From: Pseudomonas sp. GGS8
GTDB taxonomy: Bacteria; Pseudomonadota; Gammaproteobacteria; Pseudomonadales; Pseudomonadaceae
Reading direction: 5' to 3'
Assembly (NCBI RefSeq): GCF_024168645.1
Contig: NZ_JALJWF010000001.1
Location: 4,529,501 to 4,593,500 of the forward strand
DNA length: 64,000 nucleotides
Below the pieces are notes generated by a model. That model was not told the DNA's origin and ran no database searches. It saw nothing but the letters and a program-made list of their open reading frames with translations. Shown piece by piece: positions 50,458 through 61,241 of the stretch (positions are counted from its first letter, which is position 1; each line of letters begins with the position of its first letter). Position numbers and translations under genes: made by a program.

Positions 50458-53400
50458 TTGCCGCGCTGATTCGCTGGTCCGTTGCCAATCGTTTCCTGGT
50501 GCTGCTGGCGACCTTATTTGTCACGGCCTGGGGCGTCTGGTCAGTTCAAAGTACCGCCATCGATGCACTGCCGGATCTCTCTGATGTTCAAGTAATCATC
50601 CGTACACCCTATGCAGGCCAGGCGCCGCAGATTGTCGAGAACCAGGTGACCTATCCACTGGCAACCACCATGTTGTCGGTACCCGGTGCGAAGACGGTTC
50701 GCGGCTATTCCTTTTTCGGCGACAGCTTTGTCTACGTGTTGTTCGAGGATGGAACCGATTTGTATTGGGCGCGCTCGCGGGTTCTGGAGTACCTGAGCCA
50801 AGCCCAGAGTCGCCTGCCGGCCAGCGCCAAATCGGCATTGGGGCCGGATGCCACCGGGGTTGGCTGGATCTATCAGTACGCCCTGGTGGATCGCAGCGGT
50901 GGGCATGACCTCGCACAACTGCGCGCCCTGCAGGACTGGTTCCTCAAGTTTGAACTCAAGACGCTGCCCAACGTTGCCGAAGTGGCCACCGTGGGCGGGA
51001 TGGTCAAGCAATATCAGGTTCAGCTCGATCCGCTGAAAATGGCCAGCCTGGGGATCACACTGGCCCAGGTCACCGAGGCGATCGGCAAGGCCAATCAGGA
51101 AACCGGCGGTGCTGTGCTGGAGATGGCTGAAACCGAATTTATCGTGCGCGCTTCGGGTTATCTGAAGACCCTCGATGACTTCCGTGCCATCCCCCTCAAG
51201 CTCGGTGTGGGCAGCGTGCCCGTCACCCTTGGCGATGTGGCGACGATTCAACTGGGGCCGGAGATGCGTCGTGGTATCGCTGAGCTCGACGGCGAAGGCG
51301 AGACCGTGGGCGGCGTGGTGATTTTGCGCAGCGGCAAGAATGCTCGCGAAACCATTGCGGCGGTCAAAACGAAGCTCGATGAATTGAAACGCAGCTTGCC
51401 GCCCGGTGTGGAGATTGTCACCACCTACGACCGCAGCAAGTTGATCGATCGAGCCGTGGAGAACCTCAGCCACAAGTTGATCGAGGAGTTCATCGTCGTC
51501 GCGCTGGTCTGCGGGATTTTCCTCTGGCATCTACGCTCGGCGCTGGTGGCAATCATCTCTTTGCCGATTGGGGTGTTGATTGCGTTTATCGTCATGCGTC
51601 ATCAGGGGATAAACGCCAACATCATGTCCCTGGGCGGGATCGCGATTGCCATCGGTGCCATGGTCGATGCCGCGGTGGTGATGATCGAGAACGCCCACAA
51701 GAAGATCGAGGCCTGGCACGTCACTCATCCGTCGGAAGAACTCAAAGGTGAACGTCACTGGCAAGTGATGATCGACGCAGCGGTGGAGGTAGGGCCGGCG
51801 CTGTTCTTTTGTCTGTTGATCATCACGCTGTCGTTTATTCCGGTGTTTACTCTGGAGGCTCAGGAAGGGCGTTTGTTCGGGCCACTGGCGTTCACCAAAA
51901 CCTACGCCATGGCCGCAGCGGCAGGGCTGTCGGTGACTCTGGTGCCGGTGTTGATGGGCTACTGGATTCGCGGGCGGATCCCTGATGAACGACAGAACCC
52001 GCTGAATCGCTGGTTGATCAGGCTCTATCAACCGTTGCTGGACGCAGTGCTGCGCCGGCCGAAAATCACCTTATTGGCCGCGTTGCTGATCTTTGTCAGC
52101 GCGTTGTGGCCGATGTCTCGCTTAGGGGGCGAGTTCCTGCCGCCGCTGGATGAAGGTGATTTGCTTTACATGCCCTCGGCGCTGCCGGGTTTGTCTGCAC
52201 AGAAGGCGGCGCAGTTGCTGCAACAGACGGACCGGCTGATCAAAACCGTGCCGGAAGTCGAACACGTTTTCGGCAAGGCCGGCCGTGCCGAAACCGCCAC
52301 CGACCCGGCACCGCTGGAGATGTTCGAAACCACCATTGCATTCAAGCCACATGAACAATGGCGCCCAGGAATGACCCAGGAAAAGCTGGTGGAAGAACTG
52401 GATCGAGTGGTGCGTGTCCCGGGGCTGACCAATATCTGGATTCCGCCGATCCGCAACCGCATCGATATGCTCGCCACCGGTATCAAAAGTCCGATCGGGA
52501 TCAAGGTTTCCGGTAGCGATCTGGCACAAATCGACACGGCCACGCAGGGTGTCGAGCGCGCTGCCAAAGGCGTACCGGGCGTCAGTTCCGCGCTGGCCGA
52601 ACGTTTGACCGGTGGGCGTTATATCGATGTGGATATTGACCGTAAGGCTGCCGCTCGTTACGGACTCAATATTGCCGATGTGCAATCGATCGTGGCCGGT
52701 GCCATTGGCGGTGAAAACGTTGGCGAAACCATCGAGGGGCGCGCGCGTTTTCCGATCAATGTGCGTTATCCCCGCGAGTGGCGTGATTCGCTCGGCGCTC
52801 TGGAGCAACTGCCGATCTACACGCCGCTGGGAAGCCAGATCACTCTCGGCACGGTGGCCAAGATCAAGGTGACCGACGGGCCACCGATGCTCAAGAGTGA
52901 AAACGCCCGACCCTCCGGCTGGGTGTACATCGACGTACGTGGGCGGGACATTGCATCAGTGGTCGCTGACCTGCGTCGGGTGGTCAACGAGCAGGTCAAA
53001 TTGCAGCCCGGCATGAGCCTGAGCTATTCCGGGCAGTTCGAGTTCCTCGAACGGGCCAATGCGCGACTCAAGCTGGTAGTGCCTGCCACGCTGCTGATCA
53101 TCTTTGTGCTGCTTTACCTGACGTTCGCGCGTTTCGACGAAGCCTTGCTGATTATGGCAACACTGCCTTTTGCCCTTGCGGGCGGGGCGTGGTTTCTCTA
53201 TTGGCTCGGCTTCAATCTGTCGGTGGCCACGGGTGTCGGCTTCATTGCGCTGGCCGGTGTGTCCGCCGAGTTTGGCGTGATCATGCTGCTCTATCTGAAG
53301 AACGCCTGGGCCGAGCGTGAAGACGCTGGCGATTGCACTGACCTCGGGCTGGTCGCCGCGATTCGCGAGGGGGCAGTACAGCGCGTCCGCCCCAAGGCCA

Positions 53401-53612
53401 TGACGGTGGCGGTGATCATTGCAGGTCTGTTACCGATCCTGCTGGGTGGCGGCACCGGCAGTGAAGTCATGAGCCGCATCGCCGCGCCGATGGTCGGCGG
53501 AATGATCACTGCGCCCTTGCTTTCTCTGTTTGTCATCCCGGCGGCGTATCGCTTGATGCGCCGCCGTCAGCTCCAGCTAGAACCCAAACACACTCAAGGA
53601 AAAATCCAATGA
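50454..53612 (+). CDS. cusA: RND heavy-metal efflux pump CusA (CzcA family)
   Basis: The 1052-residue inner-membrane pump starts at ATG 50454, overlapping cusB. It begins [20 protein letters not shown], as in CusA, and has the RND proton-relay helix [20 protein letters not shown] with the central Asp. The GxxDxxG-type motifs and [12 protein letters not shown] after helix 7 fit the heavy-metal subfamily (HME-RND) for Cu(I)/Ag(I). It forms a trimer with CusB and CusC. The gene ends overlapping the start of the small cusF-like gene. Confidence 0.93.
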   Translation: MIAALIRWSVANRFLVLLATLFVTAWGVWSVQSTAIDALPDLSDVQVIIRTPYAGQAPQIVENQVTYPLATTMLSVPGAKTVRGYSFFGDSFVYVLFEDGTDLYWARSRVLEYLSQAQSRLPASAKSALGPDATGVGWIYQYALVDRSGGHDLAQLRALQDWFLKFELKTLPNVAEVATVGGMVKQYQVQLDPLKMASLGITLAQVTEAIGKANQETGGAVLEMAETEFIVRASGYLKTLDDFRAIPLKLGVGSVPVTLGDVATIQLGPEMRRGIAELDGEGETVGGVVILRSGKNARETIAAVKTKLDELKRSLPPGVEIVTTYDRSKLIDRAVENLSHKLIEEFIVVALVCGIFLWHLRSALVAIISLPIGVLIAFIVMRHQGINANIMSLGGIAIAIGAMVDAAVVMIENAHKKIEAWHVTHPSEELKGERHWQVMIDAAVEVGPALFFCLLIITLSFIPVFTLEAQEGRLFGPLAFTKTYAMAAAAGLSVTLVPVLMGYWIRGRIPDERQNPLNRWLIRLYQPLLDAVLRRPKITLLAALLIFVSALWPMSRLGGEFLPPLDEGDLLYMPSALPGLSAQKAAQLLQQTDRLIKTVPEVEHVFGKAGRAETATDPAPLEMFETTIAFKPHEQWRPGMTQEKLVEELDRVVRVPGLTNIWIPPIRNRIDMLATGIKSPIGIKVSGSDLAQIDTATQGVERAAKGVPGVSSALAERLTGGRYIDVDIDRKAAARYGLNIADVQSIVAGAIGGENVGETIEGRARFPINVRYPREWRDSLGALEQLPIYTPLGSQITLGTVAKIKVTDGPPMLKSENARPSGWVYIDVRGRDIASVVADLRRVVNEQVKLQPGMSLSYSGQFEFLERANARLKLVVPATLLIIFVLLYLTFARFDEALLIMATLPFALAGGAWFLYWLGFNLSVATGVGFIALAGVSAEFGVIMLLYLKNAWAEREDAGDCTDLGLVAAIREGAVQRVRPKAMTVAVIIAGLLPILLGGGTGSEVMSRIAAPMVGGMITAPLLSLFVIPAAYRLMRRRQLQLEPKHTQGKIQ

Positions 53613-53971
53613 AACTGACTCTGATCGCAACAGCAAGCACCTTGGTCGCGCTTGCTTTTCCTGCCCATGCAGCGCAGATGCCGGGTATGAACATGGACGA
53701 TATGAATATGGACGGCACACCGATGAAGCAGCAGACAGCGCAGGCGCCGGCGGCTAAAGCGACGGGAACGGTCAAAGCCATCGACAATACGAAACACACA
53801 CTGACCATTGCTCATGGTGCTGTGCCGGCAGTGCAATGGCCGCCGATGACTATGGGGTTTCGGGCCACAGAGGAACAGCTGGCCTCGGTGAAGGTCGGGG
53901 ACCAGGTGAACTTCGAATTTCAGCTTGAGGGCGCGACCGCTACGATCACATCGATTGAAGCCGTGAAATAG
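53609..53971 (+). CDS. cusF: CusF-like periplasmic copper chaperone
   Basis: The 120-residue protein has a signal peptide (ending AHA), a Met-rich N-terminal segment ([13 protein letters not shown]) and an OB-fold domain with the CusF motif [11 protein letters not shown], which carries the Trp and Met ligands, and an early His in TIAHGAVP. CusF binds Cu(I)/Ag(I) and hands it to CusB. It overlaps cusA by 4 bases (the ATG within the cusA stop region), so it is the last gene of the pump operon. Confidence 0.88.
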   Translation: MKLTLIATASTLVALAFPAHAAQMPGMNMDDMNMDGTPMKQQTAQAPAAKATGTVKAIDNTKHTLTIAHGAVPAVQWPPMTMGFRATEEQLASVKVGDQVNFEFQLEGATATITSIEAVK

Positions 53972-54023
53972 CGCTCAGCGCTCCCGGCGGCACGAATGCG
54001 ATTCGGCCGCCGGGTCGCTTGGT

Positions 54024-54722
54024 TCAAAGGTTCTGGCTGAGAAAGAGCAACGTATTGCCATGCGCCTCGGCCGCAGCCCGTTGGTTGTAGCTGTCACGGT
54101 GCGAGCAGTTGAAGCCATGTTCGGCTCCGGGATACACCTCGATATCGACGTCGTCGTTGAACTCGAAACGCTCGGCGATTTGCTTCACGGCGTCGATGGG
54201 GATATGGCGGTCCTGTTCGCCGAAGTGCATCAGCAGCGGCACCTTGATTTCACCGGCCCGATCCAGTTGGTTCTGAATGCCGCCGCCGTAATAGGCGATT
54301 GCCACGTCGACGAAACCGTTGGCTGCGGTGTTGTACGACAGCATGCCGCCGAAGCAGTAACCGATGGAGGCGATCCTGCCGTCGAGCCCGGTATGCGTCT
54401 TCAGGGTATCGATGGCCAGTTTGATGTCAGCCTGGGCTTTATAGCGGTCGGTGGCGTTCATCAATTCGACGGCGCGCTTCCAGCCGGCTTCGTCGTAGCC
54501 CAGTTCGATACGGTGGCCCTGGCGCCAGAACAGATCCGGCGCTATGACCAGATAGCCATCGGCCGCGTATTGCTCGGCGACTGAGCGGATGTGCTCGTTG
54601 ACCCCGAAGATTTCCTGAATCAGCACGATCCCCGGCCCTTTACGGGTGTGGGGGATGGCCAGGTAAGCGCCGAAGGTGCCTTCGGCGCTGGAGATTTCGA
54701 TCCATTGGCTGGTTACGCTCAT
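54024..54722 (-). CDS. Dienelactone hydrolase family protein
   Basis: The 232-residue cytoplasmic protein starts at ATG 54722 (MSVTSQW). The alpha/beta hydrolase fold has the dienelactone hydrolase triad: Cys123 (GYCFGG), Asp171 (GEQDRHIP) and His202 (AEHGF), and Glu37 in the IQEIFGVN motif, which holds the Cys in an inactive state until substrate binds. The family hydrolyses dienelactones or related lactones and esters. It is alone on its strand next to the DoxX gene. Confidence 0.88.
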   Translation of the reverse strand: MSVTSQWIEISSAEGTFGAYLAIPHTRKGPGIVLIQEIFGVNEHIRSVAEQYAADGYLVIAPDLFWRQGHRIELGYDEAGWKRAVELMNATDRYKAQADIKLAIDTLKTHTGLDGRIASIGYCFGGMLSYNTAANGFVDVAIAYYGGGIQNQLDRAGEIKVPLLMHFGEQDRHIPIDAVKQIAERFEFNDDVDIEVYPGAEHGFNCSHRDSYNQRAAAEAHGNTLLFLSQNL

Positions 54723-54770
54723 GATGGCTCCTTTACACAAGTTGGATGGGAGTATCGAGACGCTGGCGTC

Positions 54771-55286
54771 TCAGCGGTGACTGCGCCGCCAGAAGAGTCG
54801 AGCCAACAACGCGTCCATGCTGAGTTTGCCGGCCCCCGAGAACAGCAATGGCATGAGGGCTACGAGGTAGATCAACGGCAGTTTGAAGTTGCCGTGCCCC
54901 TTGTTGCTGATGGCATAACCCTGGGCAAGTTCACTCAATGTAGACCAATCGGCCGGCCAGTGGACGGCGGCGGTCGCGACAACCGTGACCACCCCCAAAA
55001 TAATCGCCGAGAGCCTTGTCCCAAGGCCTGCCAGCAAGGTGAGGGCACAGATCAGCTCGGCCCACATCGCCAGTTCCCAGTTCAGTACGGCGGGAACGTG
55101 GTTGAAGGGAAACGGGAAGCGATCCTGGATGTCGGCGAACCAGTTCTGGCCGTTCCATTTTTCCAGGCCTGACTCAAAAAACTCCCAGGCCAGAAACAGC
55201 CGCAGGGTGAGGGGCGCGATCCAGCTGCCGACGCGGTCGAGGTTCAGGTGCAGGTCTTTGACGGCTGATGAGAGAGAGGTGCTCAT
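54771..55286 (-). CDS. DoxX-family membrane protein
   Basis: The 171-residue protein starts at ATG 55286 with GGAGACC upstream. It has four membrane helices and the DoxX features ([16 protein letters not shown] at helix 1 and [19 protein letters not shown] at helix 2-3). DoxX proteins are linked to quinone reduction or to assembly of thiosulfate oxidoreductase subunits, and to oxidative stress in other bacteria. The gene starts after a gap of about 50 bp on the same strand as the dienelactone hydrolase, so they may form an operon. Confidence 0.8.
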   Translation of the reverse strand: MSTSLSSAVKDLHLNLDRVGSWIAPLTLRLFLAWEFFESGLEKWNGQNWFADIQDRFPFPFNHVPAVLNWELAMWAELICALTLLAGLGTRLSAIILGVVTVVATAAVHWPADWSTLSELAQGYAISNKGHGNFKLPLIYLVALMPLLFSGAGKLSMDALLARLFWRRSHR

Positions 55287-55516
55287 AGGTTTTGGTCTCC
55301 GGGCATTCATTGCGAGTGTCTAACGGTAGTCAGCGGACGGCAGAAGTGTTGCAATCAGCTGTATTGGCGATATGTCTGAAAGGTCGCCGGGTGCAAGTGG
55401 GTGTATCCCGGACCGCGACAGATACTTTCCCATACAAAACTGTGATTCAGCGCCGCCCAGCGGCGTCTAGCGACAGTGTCCCCGCAATCCCATGGGGCGA
55501 GACTTCGGAACCCGGC

Positions 55517-56425
55517 ATGCAAGCGCTGTTGAACGAGATCCTTGACGCAGTCCGACCGTTGATCGGTCAGGGCAAAGTGGCTGACTACATTCCCGCCCTC
55601 GGCACGGTACCGGGCAATCAATTGGGCATTGCCGTGTATGGCAATGATGGCGAGTTGTTTTGCGCGGGGGACGCCGACACGGCGTTCTCGGTGCAGAGCA
55701 TTTCCAAGGTGTTCAGCCTGGTGCAGGCCATCGAACACTCCGGGGAGGCGATTTGGGAACGCCTGGGCCATGAGCCGTCCGGCCAGCCGTTCAACTCGCT
55801 GGTGCAGCTGGAATTCGAGCGCGGGCGCCCACGCAATCCCTTCATCAATGCCGGTGCGCTGGTGATCTGCGACATCAATCAATCGCGCTTTGCCGCGCCG
55901 GCATTGTCGATGCGCGATTTTGTCCGGCGCTTGTCCGGCAACCCGAACATCATGGTGGACGGCAAGGTCGCCGAGTCCGAATACCAGCACCGTGCGCGCA
56001 ATGCGGCCATGGCTTACCTGATGCAGTCGTTCGGCAACTTTCATAACGATGTCGAAGCGGTGCTGCGTAGCTACTTCAGCCATTGCGCGCTGCGCATGAG
56101 TTGCGTGGACCTGGCCCGGGCATTCTGCTTCCTGGCCAACGACGGTTTCTGCAAACACAGCGGCGCACAGATCCTCAGCGCCCGCCAGACCCAGCAAGTC
56201 AACTCGATCATGGCCACCAGCGGGCTGTATGACGAAGCGGGCAACTTTGCCTATCGCGTCGGTCTGCCGGGCAAGAGCGGCGTGGGCGGCGGCATTGTTG
56301 CGGTGGTGCCGGGGCAATTCACGGTGTGCGTCTGGTCCCCGGAATTGAACGCCGCCGGCAACTCGCTCGCTGGCATGGCGGCGCTGGAGTTGTTGAGCCA
56401 GCGGATTGGCTGGTCGGTGTTCTGA
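55517..56425 (+). CDS. glsA: Glutaminase
   Basis: The 302-residue protein starts at ATG 55517 with GGAA upstream; a 76-codon extension has no support. It has the beta-lactamase-like glutaminase fold with the Ser61-x-x-Lys64 dyad ([11 protein letters not shown]), the [10 protein letters not shown] motif, and [13 protein letters not shown] near the C-terminus. It hydrolyses glutamine to glutamate and ammonia. The length matches the glsA family. It is monocistronic. Confidence 0.92.
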   Translation: MQALLNEILDAVRPLIGQGKVADYIPALGTVPGNQLGIAVYGNDGELFCAGDADTAFSVQSISKVFSLVQAIEHSGEAIWERLGHEPSGQPFNSLVQLEFERGRPRNPFINAGALVICDINQSRFAAPALSMRDFVRRLSGNPNIMVDGKVAESEYQHRARNAAMAYLMQSFGNFHNDVEAVLRSYFSHCALRMSCVDLARAFCFLANDGFCKHSGAQILSARQTQQVNSIMATSGLYDEAGNFAYRVGLPGKSGVGGGIVAVVPGQFTVCVWSPELNAAGNSLAGMAALELLSQRIGWSVF

Positions 56426-56516
56426 TGGCGTTCCTTGACTTGCGCCTGATGGCCGCTAGCGTGAAGTAGACAATTTTTGGCTGCTCACCCGATCGGGTGG
56501 AGGCGCGGGTGATTCC

Positions 56517-57632
56517 ATGATGAAATTCGGTTCCGCGCTTCTCGTCTTCAATGAGGCGGACGCTCATTTGCGCGACGGGTTGTCTGCCGTGGTGCAGATC
56601 GGCAATACCCTGTGGGTCGCCAATGATGAATCCTTGAGCCTTGAACGTTTCACCCAGCGTGAGCACGCCAGCCCGGGCGAATTTCTGTTTGATCAGCAGA
56701 AGCGGTTCCCGTTGGCATCCCTGTTGACGCTGCCGGTCATGCCGGACGTTGGCAAAGAAGACGTTGAAGCAGACCTGGAAGGCATGAGTTACGACCGCGA
56801 CACAGGGTATCTCTGGATCCTGGGGTCTCACAGCCTGAAACGGAAAAAACCCGATAGCAGCAAGTCCCTGAAGAAGAACGCCGAGCGTCTGGCAACGGTC
56901 AGCCGCGATGGCAATCGTTTTCTCCTGGCGCGGATTCCGCTGGTCGAAGAAAGCGGGACGTTCACATTGCTGAAGAGCGCCGGCGATGATCGAGTCGCCG
57001 CCCAATTGGCCGGCAATCAACTGGGTAACGAATTGCTCGATGAACTCAAGGACGACGAGCATGTTGGGGCATTTCTGCACATTCCCAGCAAGGACAACGG
57101 GTTCGATACCGAAGGCCTCGAGGTTAACGGCAAGCGTGTTTTTATCGGGTTGCGAGGGCCGGTACTGCGGGGGTGGGCAATCATTCTGGAGGTTGAACCC
57201 GAAGACCATCCCGAGGTTGCTCACACACTGAGGCTGAAGAAAATCGGGCCGGGTGGGCGAAAGTACCGCAAGCATTTTTTCCAGCTGAATGGACTCGGCG
57301 TCAGGGACTTATGCCTCGACGGGGACGATATGTTGATCCTGGCGGGGCCGACGATGGACCTCGATGGGCCCGTCACTGTATTTCGATGGTGCGACGGCGC
57401 CAGGCCGACAGACGAAAGTTTTGTCTTCAGCGAACAATTGACGTCGGTCCTGGAGGTTCCTTACGGGCAAGGAGAGGATAAAGGCTGCGATCATGCCGAA
57501 GGGATGACCTTTATCAATACCGCGGGTGTAGAAGAGTCCTTGTTGCTGGTGGTTTATGACGTGAATTCGGTCAAGCGTAAACAGGGTAGTAATGAACTGG
57601 AGCAGGACGTGTTCAGGCTTGCGCAAAAGTAA
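56517..57632 (+). CDS. DUF3616 domain protein
   Basis: The 371-residue protein matches DUF3616: an N-terminal beta-propeller-like half (LWVANDESLSLERF, DLEGMSYDRDTGYLWILGSHSL), then a DTEGLEVNGKRVFIGLRGPV segment and HAEGMTFIN near the end, patterns like those of lactonase/esterase-like propellers. There is no signal peptide. Function unknown. ATG 56517 follows a GGGTGG/GCGGGT stretch; ATG 56520 next to it is equally possible. It precedes the aldehyde dehydrogenase gene by 91 bp. Confidence 0.75.
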   Translation: MMKFGSALLVFNEADAHLRDGLSAVVQIGNTLWVANDESLSLERFTQREHASPGEFLFDQQKRFPLASLLTLPVMPDVGKEDVEADLEGMSYDRDTGYLWILGSHSLKRKKPDSSKSLKKNAERLATVSRDGNRFLLARIPLVEESGTFTLLKSAGDDRVAAQLAGNQLGNELLDELKDDEHVGAFLHIPSKDNGFDTEGLEVNGKRVFIGLRGPVLRGWAIILEVEPEDHPEVAHTLRLKKIGPGGRKYRKHFFQLNGLGVRDLCLDGDDMLILAGPTMDLDGPVTVFRWCDGARPTDESFVFSEQLTSVLEVPYGQGEDKGCDHAEGMTFINTAGVEESLLLVVYDVNSVKRKQGSNELEQDVFRLAQK

Positions 57633-57723
57633 CTGTCAGGGCACGCGTGGGCGGTTGATTAATGACGCTCCACGGATTTTCCTATACATTTTCCGACCGC
57701 CCCCTGCATGGTGAAACCGCTTC

Positions 57724-59226
57724 ATGTCTCTTGCGCTCGAACGTCTAGTCGCTGGTACGCCGATCCCTTTTGCCGGTAATCGTGTCACGGTCGTCAGCCC
57801 CGAACTGGCGGCGCGCTTTCAGCCCGGCGATCATCTGCTGGTGGAGCAGGTCAGCGGCGAATTGTTGCTGATCCCGGTGGCAGATCAGCGCGCGGCAGCG
57901 GTCGCCATCGAGCGCGCCGAGGCGGCGTTTGCCGCAATGTCCAGCGTTTCGGATCACGCCATCAGCGAGTTCTTCGATCGCTTCGCGCAACGCCTGGAAA
58001 CCCCGGAATGCTGGGCCTTGATTGCGGCCGCCAACCTGGCCGACATCGAACGAGCCAAGGCGCGCGGGCGCTCCACCACGCGCTTGCTGGCCGATGAACG
58101 CATGCGCCGCGACATGATCGCAGGCCTGCGGGCCTGGCGCGATGCACCGGCCACCCGTGGCCAGGTCGTGAGCTGCGTCGAGCACGACGGCTGGAAAGTC
58201 GAACAAGTGGTCTCGCCGTTGGGCATCGTCGCGTTCGTGTTCGAAGGCCGGCCGAATGTCTTCGCCGACGCCGCCGGTGTGCTGCGTACCGGTAATACTG
58301 CGGTGCTGCGCATTGGCAGCGACGCGTTGGGCACCGCCCAGGCCATCGTCACCCATGCATTGAATCCGGCACTGGCCGATGCCGGGTTGCCGAGCGGTGC
58401 GGTGTCGCTGGTCGAAAGCGTCAACCATGCGGCTGGCTGGGCGATGTTCGCCGACCGGCGTTTGTCGCTGGCCGTGGCCCGTGGTTCGGGGCGTGCGGTC
58501 AGCCAGTTGGGCAGCATCGCGCAACAGGCCGGCACTGCCGTCAGCCTGCACGGCACCGGTGGCGCCTGGCTGATCGCGAACCAAGATGCCGATGCCCAGC
58601 GCTTCGCCGCCGTGGTGCGCAATTCGCTGGACCGCAAAGTCTGCAACACCCTGAACGTTTGCCTGATCCACCGCGACCGAGCTGCCGAACTGGTGCCGCT
58701 GTTTCTCGATGCACTGCAACAGGCCGGCACCGCGCGGGGCCAAGGCTGCAAACTGCACATTGTCGAGGGCAGCGAGCAGCATTTGCCGAGCGATTGGCGC
58801 ACCGCGAGCGTCGAGGTGTACCGCGCCGAAGGCTATCAGACCGAAGCACAGGCCGAACCGCTGCCCGAGGATCAATTGGGTCGCGAGTGGGAATGGGAAG
58901 AAACCCCGGAAGTCAGTCTCAAGGTCGTCGACGATCTGGATCAGGCCATCGCCTTGTTCAACCGCTATAGCCCGCAATTCACCGTGTCGTTGATCAGTGA
59001 AGATACCCAGGCGCACGAGCGCTTCTACAACGCGGTCAACGCGCCTTTTGTCGGCAACGGGATTACCCGCTGGGTCGATGGGCAGTACGCGCTGAACAAG
59101 CCGGAGCTGGGGCTTTCGAACTGGGAGAGCGGGCGCCTGTTTGCGCGCAGTGCGATCCTTTCGGGCGATGGCGTGTTCACGATCCGCAGTCGCATGACCC
59201 AGACGAGTCTGTCGGTCAAACGCTGA
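57724..59226 (+). CDS. ProA-like aldehyde dehydrogenase family protein
   Basis: The 500-residue protein has a ProA-like dehydrogenase region starting near residue 65 and the catalytic Cys307 in NSLDRKVCNTLNVCLIHR, with PLGIVAFVFEGRPN near 163 as the NAD(P)-site entry. The region is longer than ProA (about 420 residues) by an N-terminal extension of about 65 residues. It probably reduces or oxidises an acyl-phosphate/semialdehyde substrate like glutamate 5-semialdehyde. There is no kinase (proB) nearby, so it may be a specialised paralogue. BIME and the BON gene follow. Confidence 0.75.
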   Translation: MSLALERLVAGTPIPFAGNRVTVVSPELAARFQPGDHLLVEQVSGELLLIPVADQRAAAVAIERAEAAFAAMSSVSDHAISEFFDRFAQRLETPECWALIAAANLADIERAKARGRSTTRLLADERMRRDMIAGLRAWRDAPATRGQVVSCVEHDGWKVEQVVSPLGIVAFVFEGRPNVFADAAGVLRTGNTAVLRIGSDALGTAQAIVTHALNPALADAGLPSGAVSLVESVNHAAGWAMFADRRLSLAVARGSGRAVSQLGSIAQQAGTAVSLHGTGGAWLIANQDADAQRFAAVVRNSLDRKVCNTLNVCLIHRDRAAELVPLFLDALQQAGTARGQGCKLHIVEGSEQHLPSDWRTASVEVYRAEGYQTEAQAEPLPEDQLGREWEWEETPEVSLKVVDDLDQAIALFNRYSPQFTVSLISEDTQAHERFYNAVNAPFVGNGITRWVDGQYALNKPELGLSNWESGRLFARSAILSGDGVFTIRSRMTQTSLSVKR

Positions 59227-59237
59227 GGCGCGCAAAA

Positions 59238-59333
59238 CCTGTGGGAGCGTGGCTTGCCCGCGAAAGCGGTGTGTCAGGCGACATCAATGTTGACTGCCAC
59301 TCCCTCTTCGCGGGCAAGCCACGCTCCCACAGG
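59238..59333. repeat. BIME: pair of inverted REP elements
   Basis: CCTGTGGGAGCGTGGCTTGC at 59238 and its inverse ending in GCTCCCACAGG at 59333. It is nearly the same as the BIME at 37426-37519, including the central CAGGCGACATCAATGTTGA. Confidence 0.9.
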
Positions 59334-59472
59334 AATTTCGTCGCTCTTATTAACTTACCGGCATCAGGGACAGCCCTCCGACCGCAGGCAACGGTCCGCA
59401 CTATACTTAATGTGTGTCCGTGCCTGCGTGGGGACGGACAGCGCATCTGATTACGTGTGAGAGGATTGCGCC

Positions 59473-59823
59473 ATGAAACTTCATGACTTCCAACATTACT
59501 CCCATGGTCTGGAAACGGTCGTTCACGACACGTGGATTACCACCCGGGTAAAGTCGGCCCTGGCATTGGCCGAACCCAACCTTGGTCTGAATGTCCACGT
59601 CAAAACCCATGCGGGTACGGTGGCATTGAGCGGTCGCGTCAATACCCATAGACAGTGTGAGCAGGCTGTTGCTCTGGCCCGTTCGGTTCCTGGTGTCGTC
59701 AACATCGATGCCAGCGAATTGCTCACTCATGTGTTCACCCCAGGCAGTTTTCCAGAAGCGCCCAACGCTGAAGACACACCTGAACGTCGGCCACAATCGT
59801 CAGCCAAGACGGACGACAAATAA
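59473..59823 (+). CDS. BON-domain protein
   Basis: The 116-residue protein starts at ATG 59473 (GAGAGGA upstream). Residues about 18-90 form one BON domain: TWITTRVKSALALAEPN, then HVKTHAGTVALSGRVNT and ARSVPGVVNIDASELL. BON domains bind membranes or other envelope partners. No signal peptide is seen, and the C-terminal 25 residues are polar and low-complexity. Usually stress-induced; a role in osmotic or stress tolerance is inference. It is convergent with cynT. Confidence 0.82.
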   Translation: MKLHDFQHYSHGLETVVHDTWITTRVKSALALAEPNLGLNVHVKTHAGTVALSGRVNTHRQCEQAVALARSVPGVVNIDASELLTHVFTPGSFPEAPNAEDTPERRPQSSAKTDDK

Positions 59824-59941
59824 CAAGGGCGATCATGTGAGTGTCACATCCCCGCTCGGGAACCGAGGACGGGCGCAGTAGCGCGCCTGTCCACTTCGTA
59901 ACGCTGCGCCAAGCCCGGTGCAGCGTGTGCGGTCGACACCT

Positions 59942-60601
59942 TCAGGCGGCTTCGACCGTTTTGCCGTGCACGGCGCAAGTGCCCGGGTGTTCGGCCAGCG
60001 ACACAAAGCTGTGACTGCCGGCATCCAGGGCATCGACCGCGCCGGTTTCGATGTCATAGACCCAGCCATGCAGGTTCAACAGGCCTTTTTCCTGGGCCAG
60101 GCGCACGCTCGGGTGGGTCTGGATATTCGCCAGTTGGGCGATGACGTTTTCCCGAACCATCGAACTGACTTTGGCCACATCGCTGGCATGAGGGCGGGAT
60201 TCGTTGATCACCTTGGCCGATTCGGCGTGCTGCAACCAGCCGCTGACGGCGGGCAGGTGATCCATGCATTTGCACTGGGCAATGGCGGTCATGGCGCCAC
60301 AGTCCGAATGCCCGCAGATCACGATGTCGGTCACGCCCAATACCGCGACCGCATATTCCACCGTGGCCGAGACACCGCCTGGATGCGGGCTGTAAGAGGG
60401 CACGATATTGCCGGCATTGCGTACCACGAACAGTTCGCCGGGCTCTTGCTGGGTCAGCAGTTCCGGCACCACGCGGCTGTCGGAACAGGTGATGAACAAG
60501 GTGCCGGGATGCTGGGTGGTGGCCAGGTGTTTGAACAGGTCGGTACGTTGCGGAAACGCTTCTTTCTGGAACTTCAATAAACCTTCGATGAGCGCTTTCA
60601 T
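59942..60601 (-). CDS. cynT: Beta-carbonic anhydrase CynT
   Basis: The 219-residue protein has the zinc ligands Cys39, His98, Cys101 and the Asp41-Arg43 dyad (CSDSR; CGHSDCG). It supplies bicarbonate to cyanase by hydrating CO2 and holding back its escape. It is the second gene of the cynS-cynT operon, 66 bp after cynS, and is under control of CynR. The usual length (220) is kept. Confidence 0.92.
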   Translation of the reverse strand: MKALIEGLLKFQKEAFPQRTDLFKHLATTQHPGTLFITCSDSRVVPELLTQQEPGELFVVRNAGNIVPSYSPHPGGVSATVEYAVAVLGVTDIVICGHSDCGAMTAIAQCKCMDHLPAVSGWLQHAESAKVINESRPHASDVAKVSSMVRENVIAQLANIQTHPSVRLAQEKGLLNLHGWVYDIETGAVDALDAGSHSFVSLAEHPGTCAVHGKTVEAA

Positions 60602-60667
60602 GGCGGACTTCCTTGCAATGAATGAGGGGGCAACTGAGCGGTTGAAATCCGCTCAGTGCAGGTTGTT

Positions 60668-61135
60668 TTAGAACGGACGCAGCGGCAGGAACTTGCCGTC
60701 AAGGGTAATCACGGCGCGGGAGCCGCCTTCCGGGTCTTCGACCTTTTTCAGGTCCAGCTTGAAGTTGATTGCGCTGATAATGCCGTCGCCGAATTGCTCG
60801 TGAACCAGGGCTTTGAGCGTGGTGCCGTAGATCTGGATCATTTCGTAGAAACGGTAGATGGTCGGGTCGGTCGGAACACCCGACAGGCTGCCGCGCAGCG
60901 GGATGATTTGCAGGCGGGCCACGGTGTCGGCGTCCAGCTCGAGTTTTGCGCCGATCACTTTGGCGGCGGCTTCCGGCAGTGGATGCTGGCCGAGCAGGGC
61001 GGCGGTGACGTAGGCCAGACCCAGGCCGGTGCCGTCGGTCAGGTCCTGCCAGGACAGATTCTTGCGCGCCTTGGCATCGAGGATCGAAGTGGTCAGGGCC
61101 AGACTTGGGTCCTGGTAAGCGTGGGACTGTTGCAT
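60668..61135 (-). CDS. cynS: Cyanase (cyanate hydratase)
   Basis: The 155-residue protein has the catalytic residues Arg95, Glu98 and Ser121 ([18 protein letters not shown]). It catalyses cyanate plus bicarbonate to ammonia and CO2 as a decamer. It is the first gene of the cynS-cynT operon and divergent from cynR. The length is typical for the family (156). Confidence 0.95.
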   Translation of the reverse strand: MQQSHAYQDPSLALTTSILDAKARKNLSWQDLTDGTGLGLAYVTAALLGQHPLPEAAAKVIGAKLELDADTVARLQIIPLRGSLSGVPTDPTIYRFYEMIQIYGTTLKALVHEQFGDGIISAINFKLDLKKVEDPEGGSRAVITLDGKFLPLRPF

Positions 61136-61241
61136 GGTGTGACTCCTATCGGGTGTGGCTGGAAAGTGGAGTCATCTTCGGTTGATTGATCAATAGCGTC
61201 CAAGATCGATATACAATGCTTTGCATAAGTCCTGCCTATAG
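61136..61241. promoter_or_regulatory. Divergent cynR/cynS promoter-operator region
   Basis: The gap holds the dyads TTGAT-TG-ATCAA (near 61183) and ATGC-TTT-GCAT (61216-61226), possible CynR binding sites. TATAGA (near 61237) might be a -10 for cynR. No assignment of precise promoter elements is firm. Confidence 0.4.
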
